Part shown: piece after piece, positions 1-33,700 of the stretch
Layout of the letters: the number at the start of each line of letters is the position of its first letter
Numbering within the stretch: position 1 is the first letter of the stretch
Source: Hormiphora californensis
Taxonomy: Eukaryota; Ctenophora; Tentaculata; Cydippida; Pleurobrachiidae
Assembly: GCA_020137815.1 (NCBI GenBank)
Contig: CM035352.1
Span: 7,980,905 to 8,044,904 of the forward strand
Direction: 5' to 3'
Length of the DNA stretch: 64,000 nt
Notes under the pieces: model-generated
What the model was told of the DNA's origin: nothing
Databases searched by the model: none
The model's input: only the letters and a program-made list of their open reading frames with translations
Made by a program: the position numbers and the translations under genes

Positions 1-1000
1 GGGGAGGGAGGGGAGAGGAGGGAATGGGGGAGAGAAGGGGGAGAGAGAGGTTGGGGGAAAGAGGGGGGGGAGAGGGGGGGGAGGAGAGGGGAGGGGAGAG
101 GGGAGGGGAAGGGGAGGGGGGGGAGGGGGGGGGCTTTTTTATAACCTGTGTATATCATTATGTGAGATTATTCACACACAAGTGCTCTGGATAAAGGTCG
201 CATACATTGCTGTGTAGATCTGTGCCGCATCCTACAGGTTTCAGATTTCCCGATTTCTGCTGGGGTTTGGGTCTGTACAGGGCCCATCTGCCAAAAAGCT
301 CCCCATCTTAGACCTTTCTATTAACAATGGGGGGGGGGGGGCCCTTCTAAGGGGGGGGGGAACTCCTGGGACAAAAACCCCAAAAGGGGGAAAGGATATA
401 ATTTGCCCCAACAAATAACTAAGTTAGTTAGGGGGAAAAAATTAGAAGATGAAACCCTTCTCTATGTTTTTGTGGGAAAAAATCTAACATAATATTTATG
501 GAATAAGGCCCCCTCATGTTGGTACTCTAATAAAGACGGTTATGTAATAGTAAACTTTGTCATTATATCCCTACTATGTTGAAGTACTGAAGTAGGGATG
601 GAGAATGAAATATTGAAGAAAAAAAGAAGAACAATTTGGCAATAGTTTTAGACCCCCGGTTTTCCAAAAGGATGCAATTGAAATTATTTTTTTTTTTTTT
701 TGTTTTTTTGATGTTTTAGGACCCTTTTGCCCAAAAAAGGTTCATCGGAGGTAAAATTCAGGGTGGGAGTTCCTTCATCACGTGTGTAATGTAACTAAAC
801 ATTGCATATACCCGGTACTTCCGCTCCAAGGGATTGATACAAGATGTGTTGGAGAGAGGGGAGGGGTGGGAGAGAGAGGGAGAGAGAAGGAGAGTGTGTG
901 TGTGTGTGTGTACACTGTACGGTTTGTACACGTCATTTTAATATAGTTTTATTTTCCCTTGGTATTTTTGTATGCAAAACAGCTGAGTCACACTGATATA
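1..1000. other. Low-complexity leader with no recognised gene
   Basis: The first 130 bases are almost pure G/A. Further homopolymer-rich stretches lie near 330-395 (long G runs) and 688-705 (long T run). I see no ORF, exon signature or known element. The homopolymer expansions resemble uncorrected long-read consensus, like the last kilobase of the window, so details here should not be trusted. Confidence 0.5.
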
Positions 1001-1009
1001 CCCCCCTGC

Positions 1010-1700
1010 ACGACCACCTCCCTTTAAAATCGACCAATCCCTTCAATAAGAACCCTCCCCCAATATCAGACCACCCCCCTTCAATAGACCACCTCCCCTT
1101 CAATACCGACCCCCTCCCCCAATTTCAGACCACCCCCCTTAAACATACTCAACCCCCTCCCTTTAATATACCCACCTCCCCTTCAAAATTTTACCACCTT
1201 TCCCTTCAATATGACCACCTCCCTTCAATATCAGACCACCTCCCTTCAATATCAGACCACCTCCCTTCAATATCAGACCACCTCCCCTTCAATATGAGAC
1301 CACCTCCCTTCAATATCAGACCACCTCCCTTCAATATCAGACCACCTCCCTTCAATATGACCACCTCCCTTCAATATCAGACCACCTCCCTTCAATATGA
1401 CCACCTCCCTTCAATACGACCACCTCTCTTCAATATCAGACCACCTCCTTTCAATATCAGACCACCTCCTTTCAATATGACCACCTCCCTTCAATATCAG
1501 ACCACCTCCCTTCAATATCAGACCACCTCCTTTCAATATCAGACCACCTCCTTTCAATATGACCACCTCCCTTCAATATCAGACCACCTCCCTTCAATAT
1601 CAGACCACCTCCCTTCAATATCAGACCACCTCCCTTCAATATCAGACCACCTCCCTTCAATATGACCACCTCCCTTCAATATGACCACCTCCTTTTCTAT
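1010..1700. repeat. 19/21-bp minisatellite
   Basis: Tandem repeat with core TTCAATATCAGACCACCTCC. Two length classes alternate: a 21-bp unit and a 19-bp unit in which TCAGACC is reduced to TGACC. About 25 clear copies lie between 1200 and 1690, preceded by degenerate copies from about 1010. The apparent ORFs on both strands (poly PPFNIR- or ILKGGG-like) only reflect the repeat. Confidence 0.95.
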
Positions 1701-2466
1701 CTTTTGATACCAACTCATTCTATCATTCGAGACATCCATCACCAGTCACTAAAATCCAGATTTTAATAATGTGAACCTTCGGGGCAGATGAAGAGGCGCC
1801 AGCCAAGTCTAAACGTACAGTATGTACAGGATGTTCGTATCCACAATGAGCCAAAGGCGGGTAAGTCATGGACTTCCCGCACACAGATGCAACGTGCAAA
1901 TTCATAGTCCTGATTTGAATTTACCACACTGCACGCGATATTCAACTCCAGTTTCGTGCACACTACCGGTTCAAATTATTAAAATCTAGCCCCATATATA
2001 TCCCCCAGATCTAGACTTTAAACCATGCCTCATACTCCACCCATTTTAACTGTTTATTATTAGTGGAACTACCAAGTACCAAGTACCAAGTACCAACTAC
2101 CAGGGTTATTTTAACCACGTCACAAGCATACATAGGTACTTGTACAAAGAGGAGCTTGCTATCGTAATGATCATGAATGCATGTATCCCCTATTGATCGG
2201 GATATCTCTCATTTTCTCTCTATTTAAATTTCTTTGATTTTTCATTCAGGCCGTGACAAATGTCATACAGTATCTGATCCCTCTTTCTCATTCTTTCTTT
2301 CTTTGCTTCTTTCTCTCTCTTTCATAAAGTATCCACAAGTTGTTAAACATATCTCTCTCTCATGCGTATACTAAATGTGTGATATTCGTGCTTCTAATGT
2401 GCACTTGAGAGATCGGCCCTCCTGGAACCATCATGATTTCTTAGAGAGAGAGATCGAGATAAGTCA

Positions 2467-2653
<187 letters not shown>

Positions 2654-3097
2654 TGTGCACTTGTAAAATGAAGCACAAACAAGCCCTCCCTCGCACGTTC
2701 TCTCAATTCTTCGTGTGCACGAGAAGAGGTGAAAATAAGCTGCCACTACTACGAGAGCGGCTTGACAAGCTCAAATAATATCGTCATTATCAGTCCACGC
2801 CCTTTTTAAACACGAATATTACTAAATACTCAGTAAAATACCCCGCGATGTAAAACATCCCTATCTGATACCATCTGATTCACAAACCTGGATAGTTTCA
2901 CAAGTCAGTCAATATAAACCTGGATATTGGACCGATCTTATCTAACCTGCTTTCTTCTAATCTAGATTTTCGATATGACTGATGTCCTCTAATTCTCCAC
3001 ATACGCTTGTATTGGGCAATTTTTGCCGAACACACGCCACACACACACACACGTGCCTACATTAACATACCATATGAATGAGAAAGGGAGAGATAAG

Positions 3098-3101
3098 GAG
3101 A

Positions 3102-3162
<61 letters not shown>

Positions 3163-3164
3163 AT
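3098..3164. repeat. (GA)n microsatellite beside the foldback element
   Basis: Imperfect GA run ending about 10 bp before the left terminus of the inverted repeat at 3175. Confidence 0.9.
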
Positions 3165-3174
3165 CCTACCTAAG

Positions 3175-3825
3175 TACACGGTGTTCATATGGGATCTTTA
3201 CAAGCGTTGGGCTTCATCCAGAAAACAGTTGACAAGATTAGGTCGTGAAACTTCATACTTGGACTATTCTATACCCTCATTCAAGGTTCCTGGGGATTTT
3301 GGAGCTCTAGTACCCCGGGAAGTGTGTTTTTGGCATCAAAACTACCAGAGGGAATTTTTTGCTGGTGCTGAGACTTTGCTAAAATGTTTTTTGGGTATTT
3401 TCTATGTCAATCCTAAAGTTTCATGGAGATTGGATGTGTTTTTCGGACTCAAAACTTCATAGAAAGTGGCTGGAAAGACTCCATTTTTGCCGTTTATGAG
3501 CCGTTTTCGAGCCTTTCCAGCCACTTTTTATGAAATTTTGAGTCCAGAAAACACATCCAATCTCCATGAAACTTTAGGATTGACATAGAAAATACCCAAA
3601 AAACATTTTAGCAAAGTCTCAGCACCAGCAAAAAATTCCTTCTGGTAGTTTTGATGCCAAAAACATACTTCCCGGGGTACTAGAGCTCCAAAACCCCCAG
3701 GAACCTTGAATGAGGGTATAGAATAGTCCAAGTATGAAGTTTCATGACCTCATCTTGTCAACTTTTTTCTGGGTGAAGCCCAACGCTTGTAAAGATCCAA
3801 AATGAACACCCTGTATATGTCAGCA
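3175..3825. mobile_element. Foldback/MITE-like element with about 300-bp inverted arms
   Basis: The left arm (about 3175-3476) reads as the near-perfect reverse complement of the right arm (about 3515-3825) with a loop of about 38 bp. The termini read TACACGGTGTTCAT and ATGAACACCCTGTA, so the element begins and ends with TA next to further T/A sequence; a TA target duplication is possible. No transposase is encoded. Each arm carries the same open frame pointing towards the loop (3181-3462 plus; 3528-3731 minus). I treat these as a by-product of the arm sequence. It lies upstream of the first assigned exon of the PH-domain gene. Confidence 0.85.
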
Positions 3826-3988
3826 TTATTCATGAGATACAAGGATCCGCTCAACTTGGAGCAATAAAAAGATCTATACACTCGAATCATAAAACCTTTC
3901 TTTTTTTCACAGCTTCAAAATCCTATCTCTCTTTCTCCCTCCCCCCTGGTCTCTCTCTCCCTATCTCTAATTGCTCCTCTTTTTGCAG

Positions 3989-24097
<20,109 letters not shown>

Positions 24098-24266
24098 TAG
24101 GGGTATACCAAGACGGTGACAAGGTGTGACAATGGGGGACTTGGGTGAATATGTTGTTGTAGTTGGTAGAGCTGGAGCACACACGTGCAGCTGAGTTCTT
24201 GGTTTGTGATGGTGATGGAGAGGTGTAGTAACTTATTACATGCCTTGTGTTTTATACAGTTTGTTT

Positions 24267-24373
<107 letters not shown>

Positions 24374-25120
24374 TGTGACTTTTGCGTGAATGTCATGATC
24401 TGTCCCTGTTATTTTTTTTCGAATATTTTGAAACCTTTTTGAAGTTTGAAATCTTAATGGCATACGTTGTTATGCAAGAGTGATTTTGATACCAAAATGC
24501 AAATGTTTATGAGTTTTGAGTTTCGTTTTATGCTTTTACTCAGATCCGCCTTTTCGATTTGTCATATAGTTTCCTGTCTGGTGGCGCCTTCGAGTTGACC
24601 GGGTCGAATCAAATGGGGGTCAATGACCCCGATTTGATTCGAGAAGTTTGTTCAGTAAACCCACAAAAAGTAAACCCAAATCAAACTAAAAGTGCTCACT
24701 GGAGCCTCAGCCACGCGGTCCAACTGTGCGATGCATCTCTGGGCCCATCTCTTGTGGAAACATGCTATCTAGCATGAGAACCGCCAGATCCTGGTTTTTT
24801 CTCAACCATTGAGAACAAAAACAGCTGAGTCAATGATTATATTGGGTCACCCCACCAGACAAGAAACAGAGGGGTCGACTGGAAGATACCAAGGTGTGAG
24901 CTTAGGCGAGGCAACAATCCAAGGCGATTCGGGTGACCCCTGGAGTTCCGATTCCCTCTGTATCGAGGGTGAAACGGAGGCGTCAAATGCCCTCTGTACC
25001 GATTGTCCTCTGAACCGATCGTAGGGAATCGGTTGGTGACATTGACACCTAGTGCGTGCGAGTGTGACTGTGAGCTCAATCTTGGTCGCGCACGGTGTCT
25101 ATGTCACCAAGGGAATCGGT

Positions 25121-25232
25121 ACACTTACGGAGGGTCTAAAGGAGGGGTCGGGCCCCCTGTGTACCGACGATATTTCCATCACCAATTCGTCGGTACACAG
25201 GGGCCCCGACCCCTCCTTTAGACCCTCTAGAG
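25121..25232. repeat. Short GC-rich inverted repeat
   Basis: GGGTCTAAAGGAGGGGTCGG at about 25131 is mirrored by CCGACCCCTCCTTTAGACCC ending about 25226, around a loop of about 20 bp near 25172-25190. Both arms also contain TGTGTACCGACGA or its complement. Confidence 0.85.
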
Positions 25233-25289
25233 GGTATCGGTACAACTACAGAGGGCTATCGGTACTCCGGGTATAGTACCCAGAGTATC

Positions 25290-25460
25290 TGAGCGCTCAA
25301 AACGGGGTCCGGCGACGCTAGACAGGGGGGGCTGGGATTTTGGCCAAAGTGTGCTCATGGACGGGCAGGAGTATTGACAGGTCCGGGCATCTGCAGGCTG
25401 CACTCAGTAATTCATCGCCGCGTAGGGCAACATCCGGACCCCGTTTTGAGCGCTCAGATC
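25290..25460. repeat. Inverted repeat with 24-bp termini
   Basis: CTGAGCGCTCAAAACGGGGT at 25290 is mirrored by ACCCCGTTTTGAGCGCTCAG ending about 25458. Possibly a small MITE of about 170 bp. Confidence 0.75.
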
Positions 25461-25546
25461 GGGTCGGTACCGCCAGACACTTTCTAAGACAGGCTCCGGT
25501 CCCACCTCCTTTCCAAATGTCACTGACACTGTCCCAAACTGCCTGC

Positions 25547-25893
25547 TGATCCGATCTGAGCGCACTGTTTCAGTGCTGCTTGTAGTGGGAATACGGTGTC
25601 TGAATAATACGGTATTGGACCATTACGATTTCTGAAATACATATGTATTTGAAATACATATATATTTCGGTGTCACGTGTTGTCAATCTGGCGCTCTGAT
25701 TGGTCTCGTCTTACCGTTTTTTACTGATACCGTGTTGAACCGACACTGTATTCTCACTACAAGCACCCATGTTTCTTTGTTGAGTTTCTCAAAATGGGGC
25801 ACCGCTGCAGACTGTCTCCGTTTCTCAGTCTGCAGCGGCGCCAGACCCATTTCGCGTTTTGATTCAGATTTCAGTGCGCTCAGATCGGGTGCA
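25547..25893. mobile_element. MITE-like element with AGCGCACTG termini
   Basis: The left end reads CGATCTGAGCGCACTG and the right end CAGTGCGCTCAGATCG. A second internal pair is CTTGTAGTGGGAATAC versus GTATTCTCACTACAAG with small mismatches. Non-coding. It lies about 90 bp after the inverted repeat ending at 25460 and shares the GAGCGC(A/T)C core, so the two may be related. Confidence 0.7.
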
Positions 25894-26413
25894 GCGATTC
25901 AAAGTTCCAAACTCAGATTTTTCAAAATGAATTAAATAATCATTTACTGGAATAAAAACAACTGTGATAAAAATGAATTTGAGCAGCAGGCGCTGGCAAT
26001 GTCTGAACCCCGAGCGGCGGCATCTTTTCAAAGGTGTCAAATATCTCAGCGAAATAAGAACAGAATAAAATAGTTATCAGAATCCTCAAGTCCAAAAGAG
26101 GATTAAAATCTTGTCAATCATTAGTTATCGGTTATGCTAAATAATATAGTCAGAAGACTATAATTGTAGAATTAGAAGACCAAGAACAAATAACAGATAT
26201 CAGGGGTAAACCAAGCCGCCAACTATTTAGTCCAAGCGTTGGCTCAAATTCAAAATATATTCGATATCCTTGAAAAACGCACATTGTCCAAAAAACAGCC
26301 GCTGCTGCAGTTTCAAATTCTGAATATATATTTCTTATATTCTCAGTCCATGAATAATATCACAAATTCGATCATCATAGTTTATCATCCTTGTCAGATC
26401 TGTTCTCTTCATA

Positions 26414-28509
26414 TCAATCAATATCCGAATCATCGAGAGGTTCAAATCCATCGTTCCCCTTCGTCAGGTGCATGTTCTCATCTGTTGACACATAGGTTCT
26501 GTATCCATGATCCCTGAAGGAGAGTGGTGTTACGTCTTGTTGTCTCCCCTCCCCCTTGTTGAGTATCAGTAGGGGGTTTTACTCAACAACTCTCACCCCT
26601 GTCCCCTAAATCCAACATGGATTCAGAAACTCAACAAAAACCGTTCCCCTTTTTACCTGTTTCGGGCGATGATGAAGTAGACAACTCCAATGATGAGTGC
26701 CAGAGCGAGGGTAGCGGCGGTGATTATTAGTGCTAGCTTGGTCTTGTCCTCTACAATATCTTTAGGAATGATCCCGTATATCAGTTCACTTTCACCCTCT
26801 GAAATGTGATTATGAAATCATTATGAAGCCATCGGCATCAAGATCGCATGGGAGATCTTTTGGGTTCTATAATTGAACTCAACTCAAACTGTCTCAGTTT
26901 GGCGCTGAGACAGACTACAGATTGTGTGAGACATGATAATAAAATAATAGCAGGTTTCAAACAGCAAGACACATTACTAATCAATATAACGCATTATCAT
27001 AGTAATAGCACATTACTAATCAATATAACGCATGCTTACCAGTCTTGTGCGGCTTGGTAACAATCTTGGGTGGCTCTAGGGAAACAGAATATATCATGCA
27101 AACATGCAACAAGAACATAACAACACATATCATTAACATTATCAATTAATTAATTGATCCCAATCACAAATTTCCATTTTGAAGCTTTATCTTTCTTTGT
27201 ACTACAAAGTACCATTTCCGACAATTATCAATGGTGTCATAATAATAGTATTATCATTATACTACTGATTAATACTCATAAAAGATCAGAGAAGCGCCCA
27301 TGCTCTATAGAAATACAATTTGTCTTACCTGTGGGTTTGGCGCAAAGCTTCTTATTGTACTGAAGAGACAGCATAGGGACGAGGGTATGGGAGAACAGTG
27401 ACTTGAGAGGGTCCGCCTTTAGAACTCTGTAATCGACACCAAAATCCAACTGAAATACGAGGAGTTTTAAATGGGGGAGTTTTAAATGGGGGAGTCTGAC
27501 AATGGGGGACAAAATTTTTGATTTGCAGTTCTGTGGAATATTAATTGGTTTAGTTAATTGCTAACTTATTAATTATCCGATTGTTATACTTACTCTGAAA
27601 TGGGTGACTTCCTGGGTTTTATCCAAAGTTACAACAATCTTTGACTCTGTCTCCGCCATCCCAGTATAGCTCATATTTCCCTTAGGAACCACTACTGTCT
27701 CCGACTTGAGGAAGTTCTGCGAAACTTCTGACCCTGCACAGATCAAGGGTAATTAGTAGGGCTAATTACTAATTAGTGTGATTCAGTACCACAATAGTTG
27801 TGTTAAATTCAATCGAACCTATAATAACTTACCATTAATATCGGCAATTTTGAATTTCAGTTCCACGCTTGGCTTTTCACACGGCATAACAGAGAAGTTG
27901 TAGAAAAGGGGGTGTCCAAGGATTTCAGTATTACAGGAAGCACCCATGCAGTCATCGTGCACTGTACAATTCTGGCCTATCCCCCTAATACTGCTGATAG
28001 CAGTACGGACATTGCTGCACTTCTTTTCCACTGAGGCGGTTGCAGTGCTGTTGTTGGGTGATTTAGGGTCGGATGTTCCGTTCTTGGGTTTGGTGTCGTC
28101 ACTCTTGGGAGTGGAGCCCTGAAATAAAAGGTGGGATTAGAGGAAGAACCAGGTACCACTACCAGTCCCAGCCCGGCCCTTACACAACAATACACTAGTG
28201 TCCATGGGCAACGTGCTCTGGGACGTGTTAGAAAGGGGGGGGGGGGTGGGGGACATACCCAATTCGTGACGCTTGGAGACTTTACAAAAGGGGTACGTCA
28301 TACACCATGAAAAAGCAGGGGATGGGGTTAGAAAACATGGTACTGACCTTCTTAGGGGCATCTGTAGCGGCTTTCACTGGTTCCTTTTTAGCAGAATCCT
28401 TCTGTGTAGCTACTGGCGTCTTTTTAGTTGGAGTTTTCTGGGTTGGTGCAGTCAGAGATATCAGAAGGAGTGAGGTGAGGGCGATCAAAGCAAGCCACCG
28501 GGTAGTCAT
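26414..28509 (-). CDS. Type I membrane protein with an unrecognised six-cysteine ectodomain
   Basis: Seven exons: 28509-28348, 28118-27833, 27733-27594, 27449-27329, 27075-27040, 26798-26657, 26513-26414. All phases close; 328 residues. Order: signal peptide (MTTRWLALIALTSLLLISL); a Thr/Lys/Pro-rich stalk; a Cys domain with CSNVRTAIS, NCTVHDDC, MGASC, MPCEKPSVELKF and later KKLCAKP; a short juxtamembrane linker; a transmembrane helix (ALIITAATLALALIIGVVYF); and a cytoplasmic tail of about 36 residues ending EPLDDSDID. The tail has GYRTYV, which recalls but does not match a YxxΦ sorting signal. The layout is lysosomal-membrane-protein-like but I cannot assign LAMP. An in-frame ATG seven codons upstream (28530) is possible, but the start at 28509 places the hydrophobic signal ideally. 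Function unknown; probably surface or endolysosomal. Confidence 0.85.
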
Positions 28510-28943
28510 GTTAGGAGAGCTGCTGAACACTTCTGGGAGGTGGATGTGTTAACATGGATTATGGAATGAGACAATAATTATTGAAGGAACGCGGAAAGAA
28601 CTAAAGCTGCTCAATAAACTTATTCGTGGAAGAACAGATGTGAGAAAACTACAAAATAGAGATACAGATGGAAGTGGAAAATAGAGACAATACCAAATAC
28701 AGTTGTGTGAGACACGAAAAGAGAGAGAGAGAATACACAGGTGCGTCTCGAGACAAGAAATAATCAAACTACGCTCTCGAGTGTATAATTTGGGACAAAG
28801 GGAAGTGAGATCAATGGAAGAGAGATGACGAGAACAAAAGGGCGACGGGAAGAGAATAGAAACTCGCAGAGAGTACACACGAGCACACACAAATATAGAG
28901 AGATAGGAGCGGGAACTGAGCTTGTACAAGGAAGAAAGAGCTC

Positions 28944-28949
<6 letters not shown>

Positions 28950-29004
<55 letters not shown>

Positions 29005-29006
29005 GA
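28950..29006. repeat. (GA)n microsatellite
   Basis: About 55 bp of GA, upstream of the membrane-protein gene. Confidence 0.95.
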
Positions 29007-29095
29007 TGATTCAGCCATTAGGCCATATTCGTCAGCAACAGCACAGTGCAATACCACCATATGTTGAAGCACACAAAGAGAGAACTCGATGGCGA

Positions 29096-29326
<231 letters not shown>

Positions 29327-29328
<2 letters not shown>

Positions 29329-30221
29329 CGTGTGTGTACAGCATTTCGACACGTGGCCCACACCACACGGGATCTCACCAACACATAAAGCACAGATGGT
29401 CAATGACTTTAAAACTATGGAGCGAGAAATGGGACGCCCCCACAGATAATAATGAAATATATCTACAATATATCTTTTATCCTGTTCAAAAATAGACTAA
29501 TAGTAATAAAGACTCATGATAATGGAGCTTTTAAATCGTGCTCTACTACTTCACTACTACACTAAACACTACTAAAAGTACACTAAACACAGACAAAGAC
29601 TTTAAAGATCACGGGGAGACATGTAACACAGAGAAAAGGACACAATATGGTACATGATACATTGTGACTCGTATTGTAGTTTACTACACTGTGTAGTTAG
29701 CGCGGGGATGTTATATAATTAGAAACGAAGATCTTTACATGAACACAACAGAATGAAAAAGATGATATAAGTAGAAAACGAAGAAATGAGAACAAGAGGG
29801 AGGCGTAAAATGCTGTAAGCCTTATTTAGCTTATATGGTTGATGATCGACACGTAGATTCAGATTGACGTGCAACTCGAACGACCGAACACTGTAGAGAG
29901 ATCTAGGATGAAATAAACGAATGTTGACCACATACAGCATAAGAGAATGAAACATTGATCTATCCAAGCGAGGGTATCTCAGAGGAGTAATCTTAGCTAT
30001 ATGTGCAATTTGTACTGACATAAGAAGTAGGCTGACTCTCTCATCTCTACTATTAGAGTAAAGAGGTCAGAGTAGATACCAAGATTCTCCAGGTATAGTA
30101 ATAATGGTATGTTGTAATATTTGAACTGCTAAAATATAGGGAGTGGGTGGAACACACCACAAAAAGCAAACGAGGGAATGAAAATTGAGAAATAGAGAGG
30201 GTAACGGGAGCAAGAAAGAGA

Positions 30222-30293
<72 letters not shown>

Positions 30294-30783
30294 TTGTGTC
30301 GCAATATTCACAAGCTGGATCAGTGAGAAATAAAAGATAGTGAGGGGTAACAGCTTGGGTCCCTTTAGTTATACAAAGAAATATAGTACCACTCTCAAGA
30401 TCAGAGACAAAGAGAACTATTATAGTATTAAGTTTCAAGTTAAGAACTACAGCACCTGATGTGATGGGTTGCGTAACAATTTGAAACCATTGAAAAGTCT
30501 CCAATAAGGAATATAGGTTCATACTGAAATTGTTTTCTCAGTTTTTAAAACTGACCACTGGAGGCCGGGCCTGTGGGTGGTCAAGACTCTATGAGACAAG
30601 AGATAAACATTTTGCCCTTGACCACAATTAAAGTGGATGATGGTTACGATCCATTTAGAAATAATTATATCAGATATAAGGGGTGGGTAAAAAATAGTGT
30701 AACAAAATACATGCTCTTTTTACTGATACAAAATAGAGTTCTTCAAAATAAAATGTCTTAGCTGTTCGTTGTAGCCACATTTC
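29327..30783. other. Gene-free spacer
   Basis: Unique AT-rich sequence with one GA tract (about 30227-30291). No exon recognised. It lies between the 5' end of the membrane-protein gene and the 3' end of the CP110-like gene, both on the minus strand. Confidence 0.5.
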
Positions 30784-33700
30784 TCAAATCCAGGCTTTCT
30801 GTTTGATCGTCCTGAATTGAAAAAAAAGGTTAATCAATGAGTGGGGTATTCAACTAGGTCTTATTGAACTAGAAATAGGTGGTGGGCGGTACAATAATAC
30901 TGAAGACATGATTGATCAAAAGTGAAGCGAGCATGGATCTGATAATCCTTGATAAAAGGGAGGAGGTAACAACTTACTTTTTGGTAAGTTTCCTTCGCTC
31001 CGTGCTACTCTTCACCAGTTTACCCTGTAACTACGTGGTTAGTGTTTAGGATTGCTAGGAAACATTGCAGTAAGAAATAGTTCTTAGGATCCATGGTCTA
31101 AACTTCTAAACTAAACTTCAATAACAAGTTAATCAATTAATTACCTCCACTAACTGGTTAACTAATCAACTAATTACCTCTTTAATGTAAATCTCGTTAC
31201 GGGCAGCTCGAGAGTTTGAGATGTACTGCAGTTGTTCCCTCAGAGTCATCTCGTGGAAGATATAGCTGAGTTTTGATTTCGTGTTTGATAATGTTTCCAG
31301 CAACCTGCAGGAAGATGTACGATTTAGAAATTCTCAATCTTCTCTTTCTTAGGATTCATTTAGTTAGTGAAAGCGATCAATCAACCCCCCAAGTCCCACA
31401 CGCTCTGGCCTCTGACCGGGACCCGATATCAAAATCTCGAAAATGAGAACTCCCCCCTCCCCTCCCCTAATTACCTCGTGTTAAAGACTCTATCCTGAGC
31501 ACTCTGTATCTCATCTTCCGTTAACAGAATGGCCCGTGTATCTCGTATTGTTTTGATATGTTCCTGAACTTTGTAACTTTGGAGAAGTCGACGGGTGAGG
31601 TAGCCCCTTACCAGCGCACCTATCTTACTAGCTGGTCCAACAAATACCTGTAATACACTGATGATAAACACTGCAACTGATCGGTTATGAAGGGAGATAT
31701 AATTTAGAACTCATTTATTAATGATGAGAAGTCAAAAACTGAAATCTATTATTTGACAGTACCTGACTATCAGATGTCTTGTAAGAATCACATCGAACCC
31801 TTCTGTGGGGTGCTACTGCTGCCGTGGGGGACATACTGGCTACCACTGCAATGCTCCTTTTAGGCGACATTATGCCAGCACCCTCCCCTCCTCTGTCAGG
31901 CACCGTGCTGGCCAATCCACTCCCGTGAGAGGACCGAGGAGATTGGCTGGGTATGACATCCCCTCCTCCTCTCTCCTGCTGTTTCCATGTGCCCCTAGGG
32001 GTAGTCTTTAACCGGGGGCTGTTAACTCTCGGGCTATTAACCCTGCTACTGCTGCCACGCCGTGTAGTAACGTTCGGTGAGTCGACCTCAACATAAAAGG
32101 ATATATTACGGCGGGGTGATTCTTCCTCTGTAGGAGAGGTGGTAGGGGGATGAGAGTTAGTTCTAGGTTCGGCCCATTTGCCACCTTCCCTTGATTCTCC
32201 TGAAACCTCCCCACTGGCCTCAGCAGAAGCCTCCTCATTTTTAGCTGGCTCGGGCCCAAAATCCAGTTTCCTACGAGCACTGAGACTGAGGTCCAGTTCG
32301 ATAGCTGCTTCCAGGGCTTCCAGGTGTCTCAGGACTTTGTGAGAGGGCGGACTAACTACCGAACTGAAAAGAGGGAGAGGTTGGAGGAGTTGAATAGTGT
32401 TAGTTAGATAAATCATACAATTTAAGTTGAATAAATAATGTTATCAAGTTGAGTTAATTGTATAACTAGGTAAGTCGAATAAAATTAGAAGCTGGCGAAA
32501 CAATATTCTAGTTCTACCTGAGCAGTGTTGTTTGTGTGTTGCACATTGTGGCCCCCTCCTCTTCAGAGGTATCTGGTGCAGCCCTAACTAATCCTCCACT
32601 TCCTAGAAGACCCCCTGATTTCCTCTCGACTGGAGCAGTCCCTACTTGACCTCTTGTATTCCCTACTAGATCTCCTGCAGTAGCCCCGGGCAGACCTCCT
32701 GTACTAGTGCTACTGGAACCTACCAGACCTCCTGAACTATTTACAACTCCACCAATTGAATCGTATGTTCCCTCAGAAGTAAATGGAGCGCTTGTCTCCC
32801 TACTCCTGGAAGTAACAGGTGCTGTTATTCTGGCCTCCCTGAGAGATGGTCCGATGCGGGTTATGGCGGGAGATTGGCTATACTGACAAGCAGGAGCAGC
32901 CAGAGCGGTTCGTCTTGATTCTGAAAATATGTAGGGTTATTAGTTGTAAATTTGGTAGCTATGGTAATTGGTTACATGTGTACTAATTGCGACATAAACA
33001 CTGCTTATCTGGCATCTTATCATGAATTTTTCAGGTCTTACTTATATTACGAATTTTGGTCAGTTTTGATGTTTGAAGTGCGCGCGCTGCATCGCGCGCT
33101 AGTTCACAACAGCCCTCATAACACGGTCACGGCGCCCTACAAACACTAACATTGGATGCACGGAAAAGTGCTGCAAAAAACACCCAATTTAGCAGCTCTA
33201 CATACCAGGTTGTGTTATAACAGTGGTAGTGTGTTCTTCCCTTGCTGTAATGTAGACAGGAGAGGAGGAGGTGGTATCACTATCACTATCAATTATCGGT
33301 TCAATTTCCCGCCTTTCTCCCTCCATTTCTCCAATTTCCCGCCCTTCTCCATCCATCTCCTCCATTTCTCCCTCCATCTCCCCTTCTCCGTCTATCTCTC
33401 CACTATCCGACTCATCAGGAGATGAGAGAAGCTCACTAGTCGTGTCTGTAGAGACAAATTCAGTTCTTGATTGCTCTGTACTACTAACCCTCTCCCTGTG
33501 TTTCTTTTTAATTTGCTGAAGTTGAAGTTTAGGGACTCTCTGATCCTGAGAAAAATAGAAGGAGATTTTAATTACTTTAAATTTAACTTGAACTATATTT
33601 AAACAGACTAAATCACCGCTGTTTCTCGTGCAATTAGCCACAATCTATTTTATATCAAAGTTAGTTACCTGATTTTCCCATTGTGTTAGCCTCTCTATCG

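Noticed and set aside
1294-1742. Repetitive ORFs of 123, 65 and 62 residues
   Set aside because: Translations of the 19/21-bp minisatellite.
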